Below are positions 34,991 through 46,869 of a stretch of DNA of 64,000 nt, piece after piece (position 1 is the first letter of the stretch; every line of letters starts with the position of its first letter). This DNA is from Steromphala cineraria (taxonomy: Eukaryota > Mollusca > Gastropoda > Trochida > Trochidae). The stretch covers positions 70,065,060-70,129,059 of the forward strand of contig OU744721.1 of NCBI GenBank assembly GCA_916613615.1. The letters run 5' to 3'. Position numbers and translations under genes: made by a program. The notes below the pieces were generated by a model, which saw nothing but the letters and a program-made list of their open reading frames with translations, had not been told where the DNA came from and ran no database searches.

Positions 34991-36141
34991 TGTCGTGCCC
35001 AATTCCCGGAATTGCTCATTCCCTGGGTTTGGGCAACAACGTTGCCCAATCCCCGTCAATGGTCGGGGGCTTGCCCAATCCCAGTGATTGGTCAGCTAAT
35101 CCCTGAGAATGAGCAGTGTTAACGACTGCTCATTCCCTGGGATTGGATGATTACGCTTACACATGCTTATTGATTGTATTGCTGGGCTGTGAACTTTACT
35201 TTGCCTCTTCATATGCTATGTATTTGTCATTTTGCTTCACATAACATCTGGATCATGGAGCAAAGTTCGAATATAGACTACTGCAGAAATTTGATGTGTT
35301 TGATATTGGCGGACTGAAGAAATTGATTAAGAAAGGAACTGAAAAGGATCCCAAATACTTCGTACCATTTGAGGAATTATATTACGTTATTAAAGAGGCT
35401 CACCATAACTGTGGACACGACACTATCGCAACAACACATGGTCAATTAAGCGGGTCATTTTGTCGTAATCAGTTTGAACGATGTGACCAAAACATTTTGA
35501 AAATGGATGACGTGTCAAATGAGCAAATATCAGTGAGGACAGCAGCAAGATTGGACAGTGTTGGAAGTGGTTAGGGCTACAACAAATGTAACTGCAATAG
35601 GCAATGTTGCAGCAAACGTTGCATGTGCTTTAAGGCTGGAAATAAGGATAATTTTAATTGCTGTTAATGTCAGAATAAGTTTGGTTTTAAATGTTATTAA
35701 TAATGTATTTTTAGTACAGTTGTTTTGGTTTTGGATATTTTAGATTGTTTACCTAATACAAATTTCAGTCTTAATAATGATTTGCTGTTAATGATCTTAC
35801 TTTTAAGTTCATTTCTTAAATTTGGATTTTTTAAATTATTAATGTTAAAATAAGTTTAATATTGATAATAATGAGTATTTACAATTTTTTTGAAGTTTAA
35901 TGATATAGTGTTACATTTTAACTGCCTGATTACCATGTGTTACATTGTTTCAAGAACTGTTTGTACAGAATAAACATTAATCAAGTGTAATTACTGTTGG
36001 CTCTCATTTGGTTTATATCTTAATCCTTGCTCATTCCCTGGGATTGGGCAAATTGAAATCTGATTTGCCCATTCCCGGGAATTTGGCAGGGGTGGTTGCC
36101 CAAACCCAGGGAATGGGCAATTCCGGGAATTGGGCACGACA
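34991..36141 (+). mobile_element. Ginger-type DNA transposon, internally deleted (1151 bp)
   Basis: Terminal inverted repeats begin TGTCGTGCCCAATTCCCGG at 34991 and end with its complement CCGGGAATTGGGCACGACA at 36141, with further subterminal repeats of GCTCATTCCCTGGGATTGG. The 4-bp target TATA is duplicated on both sides (34987-34990 and 36142-36145). The empty site GCATGTATACAAG is intact in the paralogous repeat at 63584. TGT...ACA ends, a 4-bp duplication and a Gypsy-integrase-like protein are the known marks of Ginger transposons. Confidence 0.85.
35231..35670 (+). pseudogene. Ginger/KRBA2-like transposase remnant lacking the DDE core
   Basis: The readable frame runs from DHGAKFEYRLLQKFDVF through GGLKKLIKKG and VPFEELYYVIKEAHHNCGHD, the front of an H2C2 integrase zinc-binding domain as in KRBA2/Ginger proteins. 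It then passes straight to ISVRTAARLDSVGSG, a TAG stop at 35572 and, in the same frame, a cysteine-rich tail (GYNKCNCNRQCCSKRCMCF). In the family these parts are separated by a DDE integrase core of roughly 200 residues, which is missing. The protein cannot transpose. Whether the stop is a read-through or decay is unknown; decay is more likely. Confidence 0.75.
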
Positions 36142-36245
36142 TATACAAGACCAGAAGTTCTGCCATTGTTTTTCTTTAGAATTAACCTGTTCATATCGTC
36201 ATGCACGCCTGGAATTGGAGATGAAAATGCGTTGAATGTAGAAAA
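36142..36245. repeat. Dispersed long repeat B, copy 1 (right part)
   Basis: Resumes the repeat after the Ginger insertion: TTCTGCCAT, CATGCACGCCT.GAA.TGGAGATG and GAATGTAGAAAAG match 63605-63690. Confidence 0.8.
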
Positions 36246-36249
36246 GGCC

Positions 36250-39200
36250 AACTCTATTTCAGTTCATCCGATTGAAGTCTTATTTCAAACAAATAATTGC
36301 TTATTAATGATAAACAGTTCGGGTTTAAATAAGTATTTTTGACTGATCATGGCCCTTTTAAACTGATAGTTCAATCCGTAATTCAGCCAGAAATTTGTTT
36401 TTATTCTGTGTGACATTTTGATAATATCCCATGTTTCAACAATATCATAAAGCTACGATTTTAGTGGATTGGAGCTATATTAACTATTGTGCCAGAAACA
36501 TTCATAATATTGATAGACAAGGTTTTGACTTCAATCCATTAGATACAGTAGAATCAAATCAACCTTAAAATAGCTATATATTCCCTGAACACAGGTTAGA
36601 CAGTGTTCGAAAACAAGGTTCTTACAACAATATTCTTCTCTGCAACCGTACCATGGAATGTCCACATTGAAATGAAGACAAAAATGCGCATTCTTATGCA
36701 AAATTACAATGAAACCAAACGCTTCACAATTCTTGAATTTTGAAATTAAAACTACAGTTAAGGACCAAATAAACAAGCAATTAGTTCATCCATGTTTCCT
36801 TCTAATATGAACTTCTGACGTCATTATAAAGAGACAATATGATCTCAACGATAATCAGGATTAAGATATTCTGCTCTTATACAAGTCCTGATTGAACTAT
36901 GATATGTTTGTCATCTTTCTGGAATGTAGATGCACACATTTGATTGACTTGGATGTAAGCGCCCTCCGTAGAAATATCACTAATACAGTTGCATTTGAAA
37001 CCAATTATTATCCGTGTTGAGCCTATATTTCTGTTCCTTGTAAGGATAAAGAATTATTTCTGAAATTGAAACGAAGAATTCCCATGAGAGTGTATTCGTT
37101 ATTTCATTATAAAAGACAGCATTAACAGCTTGTTGCACTTCAGAGCATATAATTTCCTCCATCATTATATCTTAATGACAAATCGGGTCATCCTGGTGTG
37201 AATAATTACAGTTTCATAATGTTCAAACAATTTCTCACATGCTATGACGAAGTGTCATATTCAAACCAATGAATGTGTCATTTAATATAAAGAAATAAAA
37301 GTTATCATAATGATAGATTAATAGGTTAAAAGAAAAAAAAGGCACAAAGTTGTCCGAAGTATCATCCTCGCAAAATGTTCAATCTATGGTTCTTAATGAT
37401 GGTAAGTCAAATATATACAACATAGATCCAAAAGTGTTAACTTGATCAATCGTGACACTTATTCTAATAGGACTGGTATAAAAAAGCAATGTATTGACGG
37501 CAAATGTCAAAACATTCTATTTCACAAGTAGTCAGTTGAAATGTACAATGTAGAGAAATGAACTATCAGAATGATTTAAATGTGTTATTGAACTTTGATC
37601 AGCGCATGGTGTACATATATGATCATCTGTAATTATTCAGTGGAAATCACAAAATGACCATCATCAATTCAACACATTCAACAGGTATAACTCAAATGTG
37701 CAGACATTTTTACCAAATCCCGCAAAGGAAAATGATGCTTTCATATTGGCCTGAGGTATTAAATTGGGTATGTATTTTTGGAAACCCTGATCAGTTAACA
37801 AGTCATCAAATCTCAAATCAATGATAATAATAGAATGAAATAAATAATGCTAATTGTGATTTGAAAGTGTAAATTTGTGCTTGATATTTTGATATCCAAA
37901 TTCAGTATGTTTTTAAGTATTTTTGATAGCGCGTAACAGTCTTATGTGATTGATAATTTACATCAATGATTGTATATGCCCATCTTTATTATACTATTGG
38001 TAATTACAGAATTCCATTAATGGTGTCAAATTTTGATAACTTAAACAATAACGTGCAATAATTTCATACAGTAGCCGACGTTTATGTTTCTGTGTATATT
38101 TCTATACAAAAATTCTGATTTATATTGTGATTAACCCCGACTTAATGGCTACTGAAGAGATATGAATTTTTCATTTGGAAAAAAAAACTTTCTGTAAAGA
38201 AACATTATCATAAAGTTCGTGAGAAAAGTTGTGCCAGATAAATATCTGTATATCTATCGTCCGTTTAACAATGATAAAAGTGTTGCCTAAGTTCTATTTG
38301 TATTGAATTTCTTAATTGAATCTTGGCTGTACCTTTTTAAAATTGTTGATTGAAAGTTTCATCACATTACTTGACAAGAGTATGAACCGTAGTTGAGATG
38401 AAGTGGAAATCAGTCAACCTTGAAATCAAAATGACTCCTTAAATAACAGATGTGACAATAGATGAAAAGGTCGTTTTTCTTAATCAATTTCATCTTCATG
38501 AACACACTAAGCTAATACAAATGGTGCCGAACATTACTTTGAAAAATGTAATTGTTTTTATGATATACTACATACATTTTCTATTATTCGAATAAGGATT
38601 TGTCCCTACTGATAACAGGCTAAACCGATATGATTCAACGCTTGGATGAAGAAACAATGATTAAATTGGAATGTGGATCTTAAATTAACCAAAAATTCAG
38701 TTAGCTACCAGTGACTATATTCACCAGCGGGGAAAGTGCTTTGAAGGGAAAAGAATACTTAACTATTTTTAGGAATATTTTTTTGTTATTTTCAGCAGTA
38801 CATTTTAGTTGATGACAAATAAATCATTTTCCACAAACATCGCATTTCTAAAACAGCTAATGTCTACAGCAACCGCAATATGCTTATTTCTTTTCGAGTT
38901 TTAGCAAATATATGCAAGAAAAGGGAAACTTAATTTGTTCTTTAAATGTTTCAACAAATGAACGGTTTATCACTCAAATGAAAGTGAAATGAAATTTTAA
39001 CTACACTAAACATTATTAGTAGAAGTATTTTACACTCAAATATTTTTTTCATTTCATTCAATCAATGAAGCTTAACGATATTTTAACATTTTACACACTA
39101 GCGCATTCAATGTCCTGTAGATAATGACAGTTCATCACCCTGACCTCAGTCTTATCGATTTATCATTTTATGGTCTCATCATTTCCTATAAATATGGACT

Positions 39201-40760
39201 ATTTGTAATAAAGTCATACTTCCGTTAAGAGGATGTCATAACCTTTCAATCTCTTCCTGCATAAGCCTTTGTCATATTGACAAGAGAGTCCTGAGCCCTA
39301 ATATCATGATTGAAACTGATCTAATTAAAAAGTTTCACCTTCTTTTCAATTATGTTTATTATGGCTGTGTGGGCAATATAAGCCATTTAATTCTGTAATG
39401 TACTAAATCCTGAGTGCCAATGTATTTAAGAAACATTGAAATATATCGTATTTGAGATCAATTCAATTACACGTTTGTCATGTATTGCTTTACTTGATTT
39501 AGCTATTTATCAATTGTAATGTCAGGTTACTATTTATTAAATAACTTCACATGCATTATATTGAAATTTGAATATACTCTAGCATATGCATAGTACTGAA
39601 GTAGCAACTAAGTTTTGCAGAGTTTATAACCATTTCAATGCACTGTGCCTCTGTCAACATATTTTCTATTTTCTTTCCTCCATTTGTCATAAATGTCTTC
39701 AACATTGCTTTGTTGTTTTACACTGAAACGCTAATGCAAAAAAAGATTATTTATATTAAGTAGATTTCCAGTCAGTATACTATCCATTTTTCAATATAAA
39801 TATTTATGAATAAGGCGATTTTTACTATAGTGATTTGAGTACATTTGTTTATGACTATTATATTTTGATATATTTTATCTTTGATGCTGATTAACTGTCA
39901 TAATAGTATACTTTTAAAACTATTGATCTGAACAATTGATTTGCTTGTACAGGCGCATAAGAAATGTTTTGCAGAAACAGGGGTCTTTCAAAAGCTTTTT
40001 TGTTTTGTGACGACTCTTTGGTTAATGTGAAATGCTCTATTACAGTTGTTTAATGACTGCGAACTGTTGAATAAGCTACAGATATCCATAGTAAAAACTA
40101 TATAATTACAGAGTCATTGCTTCCCTAAAGAGATAAGCGCAAATTACTTTTGAATGTATGTACACTATTACTGTATGTATCCTTATTGTTGTGCATGGTT
40201 TATTATTCCTATTTGTAATATAGTGACAAAGTCGGCTTACTAATAAATTAGGTAAAGTCTTGTTGTGTAAGTGAAACACGACTGATGAATGCATTTAGTG
40301 AACTATGTCCCCTAGATAGTTATAACATTGTTTTACCAAAGCATAATGTCAAGCTCAGGTTATTAACTAGATAATTATTTCCATAGATTTCTCTGTACGA
40401 TAACCCTTATCGAAATGACAGAAAATCAAAGCCAGACAACCACCGTCTAAGTGTATGAGGGTAGTTTAAGATGAGGTTACAACAAAACAAATTGGCTTGT
40501 CACATAACTGCTGCACATATGTGCATGAGACGATGAAGTGTCAGCCTGGTCATATTGGAAGCAATCTGGTAACAGGTAATAAAGGTATTGTTGTACCCGC
40601 GATAAACAATATACAATTAGTAAGTGCAATTAACTTTATTACGACAATTACAAGAGAGTGTCGAAGCCAGCTAGATACACACGTGTGTACCCGATGGCTG
40701 CTTTGCTTAGACTGACATAATAGGCGGACAAGATCCGGAGCCCCGGATCTAAACACCCGG
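36250..40760. other. Gene-free AT-rich region
   Basis: 4.5 kb with only short noise frames. One TGACGTCA at 36816. Nothing else recognised. Confidence 0.5.
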
Positions 40761-40770
40761 ATAGACCTGG

Positions 40771-41587
40771 TTACTCGGATCTACATCCAGGCGGCACCAC
40801 ACTCTCCCTCATTCCATAGAAGTTGGCTGTAGTCCTTGCTGTTACTTGCAGGATGATGGACTCCGGGAGGTTCTTCAGTTGGGCGACCTCAGATGACACC
40901 CTCGGGATGTGGAAAGGTGAAGGTGCCAGGTAGGGCGCGTCTGTCTCCAACACAAGACAACTAAGGGGTGTCGACCGGACCATTGCTGACAACTCATCTT
41001 TAGATCAGCGGTGAGATACCGAATACCAGATTCGGAAAGGCGTCTCTCCACTGGTGAGCTTGGTCTTTATTCCCAGAGAAACAATGAAAATGTACCTTGT
41101 GTGCCTTGTCCAGATTTCTTCTCATAGTGGAAAGGCATCGATCGGTCAAGTGCGGCAGTTGATATTTTTTAGCCAGGTTCAGTTGTTGTTTGAAAACGAG
41201 ATGTTGGTGTTCAAGATAATCATCGTTGTCCTGTTGGGTAGAATCCAGGCCACATTCTCCAATGGCTGAGAGCTTACCAGAACTGGCATATTTGTGTAAT
41301 TTCTGGAACCAGCTATCATCCTTCACCAGATTAGCTGCCTTGGGATGGATTCCAACTGAGAATCGAATCACATCATCCTTCATCTTAGAGATTGGTGGCC
41401 AATGTTTTGGCCAACAGTAGTTGGCAACAGCAACAGTGAGTCTGGTGGCGTTGTCATATGGCTCGGGTGCTAATTCAGCAAGACCAGCGCAGCCGGTCCG
41501 CTGAAGCAACACATCCAAGTGAAAATGACTATCTGCCATTACCTTGTCAAAACAAGTGATCGACACTGTGCTGACATCTTGGCTCAC
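40771..41587 (-). pseudogene. TatD-family deoxyribonuclease-like pseudogene
   Basis: TatD proteins are metal-dependent hydrolases with a TIM-barrel fold. Minus-strand blocks in order: MADSHFHLD (metal-binding H.H), RFSVGIHPKAA, AIGECGLD, FKQQLNLAKKYQLP, VHFHCFSG, LVFGISPLI, then in another frame LSAMVRSTPLSCL, VLETDAPYLAPSP and ARTTANFYGMRESVV. A loss of two bases with stops near 41003-40993 breaks the frame between the two halves. The strand that should carry the IHCR-type metal ligand after QLP is deleted (LPHLTDRC instead). It is intronless over 820 bp, so either a retrocopy or a single large exon; the breaks argue against function. Confidence 0.85.
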
Positions 41588-41764
41588 TTCGACAACTTCC
41601 TTTCCTTGTTGCGTTGTCCAGTAGAATTGTATATCTTTAAGTGGAAGATAACAAAGGCTTTATGGCTTAGGCAATATCTTTTCTGGGTTAGAAACGATGG
41701 TCTGAAAATATTGGATTCATTCTTAATGTGAGTTGATCCTTTCACAGGCGGGAAAACTAGAATC

Positions 41765-41910
41765 AAGTGATTGCTCTTTCTCTCAGCCTTTGTTCTAACT
41801 CGCCGAACTCGTGGGTTCCGGCAGTTCCCTTTGGCTCAACAATCCATTTGAATTCCTTTCTCAAATGACAACGCAAATATGCCAAAGGGTGGTCCATATC
41901 ACAATGCTAG
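41765..41910 (-). pseudogene. Short coding remnant upstream of the TatD pseudogene
   Basis: Minus-strand translation reads DMDHPLAYLRCHL, KEFKWIVEPKGTAGTHEF and GELEQRLRERAIT then stop. The composition is protein-like, not AT-rich noise. It precedes the TatD part on the same strand, separated by about 180 bases with stops (a second piece LCYLPLKDIQFYW lies at about 41650-41612). It may be the N-terminal region of the same broken gene. I do not recognise the domain. Confidence 0.4.
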
Positions 41911-42030
41911 CGCTTTTTGCCATGATTAAGGAGCCAAAATGATAATCAGATTTAGATCAGCTGGCTGATTGCACAACCAACTTTGATTGCCTCCAATCAG
42001 GCATCGCGGCGAATTAGAACAAAGGCTGTA
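41778..42030. repeat. Inverted repeat around the upstream end of the TatD pseudogene
   Basis: CAGCCTTTGTTCTAACTCGC at about 41787-41806 reappears inverted as GCGAATTAGAACAAAGGCTG at 42010-42029. It suggests a local inverted duplication or the end of a mobile unit that carried the gene piece. Confidence 0.5.
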
Positions 42031-43119
42031 TCAACATTTAATGAATTGATCTGCCTCTATGGTTCTTGTGGCACCCTGATGTAGTGATTCGATTTTAATG
42101 ATTCATAACTACAATATGGTCTATAATAAAATTCGTTTTTATAAATCGGGGGTAACATTATCATTTGCACATATATCGGGTATAAGGTTTGTTAATTTTA
42201 GTTTCATTAGTTAGTTTTCAATTTGGGTTAATGAACGAGGAAATGAATCATTCTGAAGTGGACCAAATGGTTCTGAATTCATTTAAAGGATATTTCCGAA
42301 GTGCCACGATTAACTTCCACAAGTCATTACTCATCAGCTGAATTGAATCCACGTAAAACACCTCTCCTTTGGTTTCTGTATTTACAGCAGAACATTGATC
42401 GATCAGGCAATCTGACTCTAATGGTTACAACAGAAAAAGAAACTAAGGTGATACATTTGAAAGACGTGCTCGAGCGTATTTGTTTTTTGTAACTTTGAAG
42501 AGTTATGTAATAATTTCAATGTAACACAAAGGTTACCCATTTTTTAAATATTTTTTCAAACATTTGATAAAATGATTTACTTCAGTCAATATCATATATA
42601 ATGAAGTGGCTATTACATTTGTAAACTGTCTTAGATCCGACATGAACTGTCAATACCTTAAATAGATTTCATTGCCATTTATTTGATCTTTTCTAAAGAA
42701 ATGTAATGTGTTTGTATATGGTAGAAAATTATAGTATGAAAATACAAATCATTTCATACCCGGTCATATTACTTTTAGTTTTTTAAACATACAAAGTAAA
42801 TATGAGTTTAGAAGGTCAATGGTGTCCTTGAGGTCTATGTTGATGCATAATAACCTGTGCATACTGCACAGTGACTTTCATATAAAACTAATGAGTGTAA
42901 GTCCCTACTTAAATATTTCAATCATATTAATGTTCCATGTCTGTAAAAATTGAAGTTCATTTTACCTATATGTAATTAATCTAGTAGGTAGAAATCTGTC
43001 ATGAGTTATTTAGATTGGCTTTTGGATGAGAAGACTTACAAAGGGCAGGAATTTTCGAAGCACTGAAACAATAGTTAGACATGTCCATTAAAGGTAAAAC
43101 GTATATTGTCCGCTAATGT

Positions 43120-43350
43120 ACTTAACTCATTTATTATTCCTTAGTCCAGACGTCTCCCATGGTGAAACGAATTGAGACAGAAATAAATTAAGATGTGGAT
43201 AATGAAATTTATACATTACTCTTTCAATTAACTAGGTCAATGAAATTGGCTAATTAACAATCCGTTATTCTTTCAAACAAATAATCTACTAAATCTCCTA
43301 AATCTTCAACCCCCTACTATCAGGAAATGAGATGTTGGAATGCGTGGACA
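43120..43350. repeat. Dispersed repeat D, copy 1
   Basis: Contains TAGTCCAGACGTCTCCCATG and CTACTAAATCTCC..A..TTCAACCCCCTACT, shared in the same orientation with 46.27 and 60.17 kb. No coding content. Confidence 0.6.
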
Positions 43351-44951
43351 TTATGTCTTTGTCAGTCCGTCTTCCTATATAAGTTTTTGTACATATCCTC
43401 TTGCAGAGTGAGTGCCAATAGAATGCTTGAGACATTAATGAGAACCTGTTCAGCAAATCTTTTAAGGAACAAGGACTTTGAATGTTGTTTATCTGTCAGG
43501 AGAAAGACTAAAACCTGGACGAAGCGTCTTACATGTACGTTAAAATTTTCAAACTTATCACAAAAATGTTCAAGACAAGAGTGCAAAATCGGTATTTCAA
43601 CTACTTGATGCGTCAACGTTAAATTGACAACACCAACATACGTGCATAAGATACCCAAAGAAACACAGCAGACTCCTGGGCTTAATTGTATACTGATCTG
43701 TTCAACCAATGTGTGTGGGTTTGAATAATATTTGCAAAGTGATATGTTGTAATTGTTTTTTATGTTTAAGGGAAGCATGGTTTATATTACAAGTTGTCGA
43801 ATGTATTTATTCATAATAAGGATTTTCAGTTGCATTTGACCTTGGTACATACAATGTATTGCACAACTTTTATATTTGGGTCATATTGCCATGCAGGCAT
43901 AAGAAATATCATATCATCTAATTTAGGTGACACATCTAACTATATCGGCATATCAATATGAAATATATAACCAGTGGCAAATCAAACATAAAGTTGCAGC
44001 CTCCTTTTATAGGGAGCATCACTTTATTGCTAATAGTTCATATCGTCAGGAAATTGTGAAACAATAAAATGATAAATCTATCATATTGAGACCAGGGTCA
44101 TGAACTTTCATTATCTGGAGGTCGTAAAATGCGCTAGTTTGCAGATTTGATCGCAATGATTAAGTCATATATAATATAATATTATAAAAAGTTGATAGTA
44201 AAATGGTTATGGTCATGAAATCTATCTGAATATACTACAAAATCATTGTCTTATTTTCTTGGGTTTTTTGTTATGAGAATATTTAAGACAAATTTGTTTT
44301 CTCGTTTGTCTTCTTTTCAAATTTGATTTGAGGCAAATTGAAATCAGGATTTTTCATTTTAGAATGTTCAAATAAATCAAAAACAAACTTTTTATCTATA
44401 CCCCATGTGGATTCAACGGATATCAACTGTCTCTAGACGAGCATCAAATCTTGTTTCATCAGATGTAACGAGGTATGGTATTGATATGCTGATTAATGGT
44501 CTTTATGACTAAATATAACCCACCAACTGCACGACTAAAACAGACATTAACCATTGAAAAAGACATAATTTGAAGAGGGGGAGTTTTGTAGAGACATAAA
44601 AAATACACATTGTTTGTTTTCTATACATGATGGTATATATTTTGAAATTGGGATCGCAGAGAGAAAAGTGCTGATGAAAAAGACTTTTTAATTGAATGCT
44701 TAAACTGAGGATTCATTTTTATTTCAAGGTTGGTTAGATTTTACTTCATCTTGATAAGGTTAATGCCATTGTCACCTCATTTTGGAATTTTACCATAGCG
44801 AATCGGATGATATAGAAGGGATATTTCAACTGAGACAAAAGTAATAACCTTGATAAAGATAACCGAAATTAAACAGCATCTTTTATATATATATATCATT
44901 ATTAGTAGATAAAATATAGGGTTATACAGTGAAATGAAGTAGAAAGTAAGA

Positions 44952-45000
44952 TTTTCACTGCAGTGAAAATATCATCCTTATTTTCACTGTAGTGAGAAAA
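44952..45000. repeat. Two tandem palindromic motifs
   Basis: TTTTCACTGCAGTGAAAA (perfect palindrome) is followed 11 bases later by TTTTCACTGTAGTGAGAAAA, a diverged copy. Confidence 0.7.
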
Positions 45001-45246
45001 GTAGGACTGAACCTATTACGTCCCTTTGAAACACAATTATCCCCCTTTGGAGGCATCGAATACAGGCCTTGTGTCCTTTGCAATGGTTTGGATTGATGAG
45101 AAACGGCTATATTGCAAGGATTTCGGTATCAAACTGTATTCATCGAAAGCCATCTAAAAATTATATCTTATTACCTACGAGGGCAGTCTTATCGAGGTTC
45201 ATATTTTTCATATGTTGCCCTAAGGCAAAATATCACTTTTTCATTG

Positions 45247-45298
45247 TGACGTCACGTTATTAACAATGCTTTGACGTCACGGCTCACCTATGACGTCA
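45247..45298. promoter_or_regulatory. Cluster of three TGACGTCA (CRE-type) octamers
   Basis: TGACGTCA occurs at 45247, 45272 and 45291, each followed by C, followed by the GC-rich GGGCCGCCGGCGGC at 45310. This octamer is the known full site for CREB/ATF factors. It sits in repeat DNA beside palindrome 2, with no gene nearby, so a regulatory role is not shown. Confidence 0.5.
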
Positions 45299-45380
45299 CA
45301 ATCTATACGGGCCGCCGGCGGCTAGTCCGCATATGCTAAGAAGTAGATTTCGAGTAGTTTCTTTAATTTTGAACTACGGT

Positions 45381-45540
45381 AATAAACAGAATATTAAATT
45401 CGTGTTCATGACATTGTATGTTACGACACTCGTGCCTAAATATCGGTATATCCCTCGCTCTCGCTCGGGAAATACTAATATTTAGCCAATCGTGTCGTAA
45501 ACATGGTATGTCATGAACACTCGTATAATATCCTCTATTT
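45381..45540. repeat. Large palindrome 2 (about 78-bp arms)
   Basis: Inverted arms around the apex CCCTCGCTCTCGCTCGGG; both contain GTGTTCATGACAT and TTACGACAC.CGTG or its complement. Arm sequence is related to palindrome 3 but clearly diverged from it. Confidence 0.85.
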
Positions 45541-46269
45541 ATCACACAGACATTCACTCATTCACAGTATCTAAACTAGATATCCTCGAGAAAGTTATTT
45601 TGCAAGAAATTATTTGTGCAAAATGATACAAAAGAGTTGTGTTTTTTTCTGACAAATTGGATCATTTTATGATTTGTTAATGGTTTCAATTGATTTACTG
45701 AATACTCTAATTGCGTGCAAAAACAATTTAGTCATGTTATTTTAGGATCTTTTGAATTTATTTTTTATGAGATAAGGTTCATGTAAGGCAAATTATGTGT
45801 CCTGAAAATAACGCTTTCTACTTAGAGAGGTCATGTTGTGTACACCTATTTTCCATTTCTTTCGTAAACCTTACAAATCTGTAAAAACGTCTTAGCTACT
45901 GTTGACATAGAATTTCATAATTTTATAATAATATTCCATAATTCATTGTATATTTAAAAGGGACGAAATAATGACATAATCCTCTCTTTCGACGTGGGCA
46001 AGTGAAGATTAAGGGTTTTTTTAAATGATGTTTTAACAAGCATAAGCAATTTCAATAACATCTGGAAGGATTACTTTAGTTCGGGATAATTGAAAAACAT
46101 AATAATGTTTTTTTATCTGCAACACAACATACTGTATCCACAATTTGGATATTGATTGAAGTAGAGAAGGTACAAAGACGTTTCTTTTAAGTTACGGATA
46201 AGAACATGAACTGCATGTTTAGTAGGACGAGCATTAAAAGAAATTCATATTTGACGGGACACATATTGC

Positions 46270-46480
46270 TCATAACTTTTGCTATTTCTAGTCCAGACAT
46301 ATCCCGTGGTGTATAGCATTGAGTTAGGAATTAACAAAGACAAAAATATAAAAGTTAATACACTTTATTTCCAATCAATAAGGTAAAGGCTAATTAATAA
46401 ACTTTTATTTCTTAAGCACACATGTCCACTAAAGCTTCTGAAGATCAACCACCACATGGAAATAAGAAGTGAGATTTAAC
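46270..46480. repeat. Dispersed repeat D, copy 2
   Basis: Shares TAGTCCAGACATATCCCGTG and GGCTAATTAA with copy 1, same orientation. Confidence 0.55.
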
Positions 46481-46484
46481 AGAC

Positions 46485-46862
46485 CTTTACACTGTATAAT
46501 TAAGGCTCCATGCAGATAAATGAATAACCTCTATTTTACATAGTATATCCCACAGAGAACATGAGGCGTTTAGCAAGTCTCGAGGAGTGAAGGATGCTCA
46601 TATGAATATAATTTCTGTAAATAAGCTTGAGAAATCACTTCTCACCTTTTTCATTTGTTTAGATCCTGTTTTAGATCTTTTTATTGTACTATTAAGGCCC
46701 CATGCTGATAAATCAAGAACTTTTCATTTTCATATTATATCCCGCAGAGAACATGAGGCGTTTAGCAAGTCTTGAGAATTGAAGGATACTCATATGAATG
46801 TATATTGTATAACTTGGCTTTAGAAATCAATGTGAGCTTTTTTTCCGTTTGTTTAGATCCAG
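46485..46862. repeat. Tandem duplication, about 192-bp unit, two copies
   Basis: Each copy runs from TAAGGC(T/C)CCATGC through CAGAGAACATGAGGCGTTTA and ends with TTTGTTTAGATCC; the offset is 192 bases. Open frames in it differ between the copies, so it is probably non-coding. Confidence 0.8.
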
Positions 46863-46869
46863 GAAAATC

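Larger units (their letters stand above)
42040..46480. other. Gene-free region with dispersed repeats
   Basis: Overlapping plus and minus frames at 43.3-43.8 kb (93 and 138 codons) have no recognisable motif and look like chance. Repeat D copies are at 43.12 and 46.27 kb; palindrome 2 is at 45.38 kb. A pair of tandem palindromic motifs is at 44952-45000. Confidence 0.45.

Noticed and set aside
35558..35743. 61-codon plus-strand frame rich in Val/Ile/Asn
   Set aside because: It is the wrong frame across the cysteine-rich tail of the Ginger remnant.
43327..43778. Overlapping 93- and 138-codon frames on opposite strands
   Set aside because: No motif, hydrophobic and AT-driven composition, no splice or promoter context, and both strands are open, which points to chance absence of stops.
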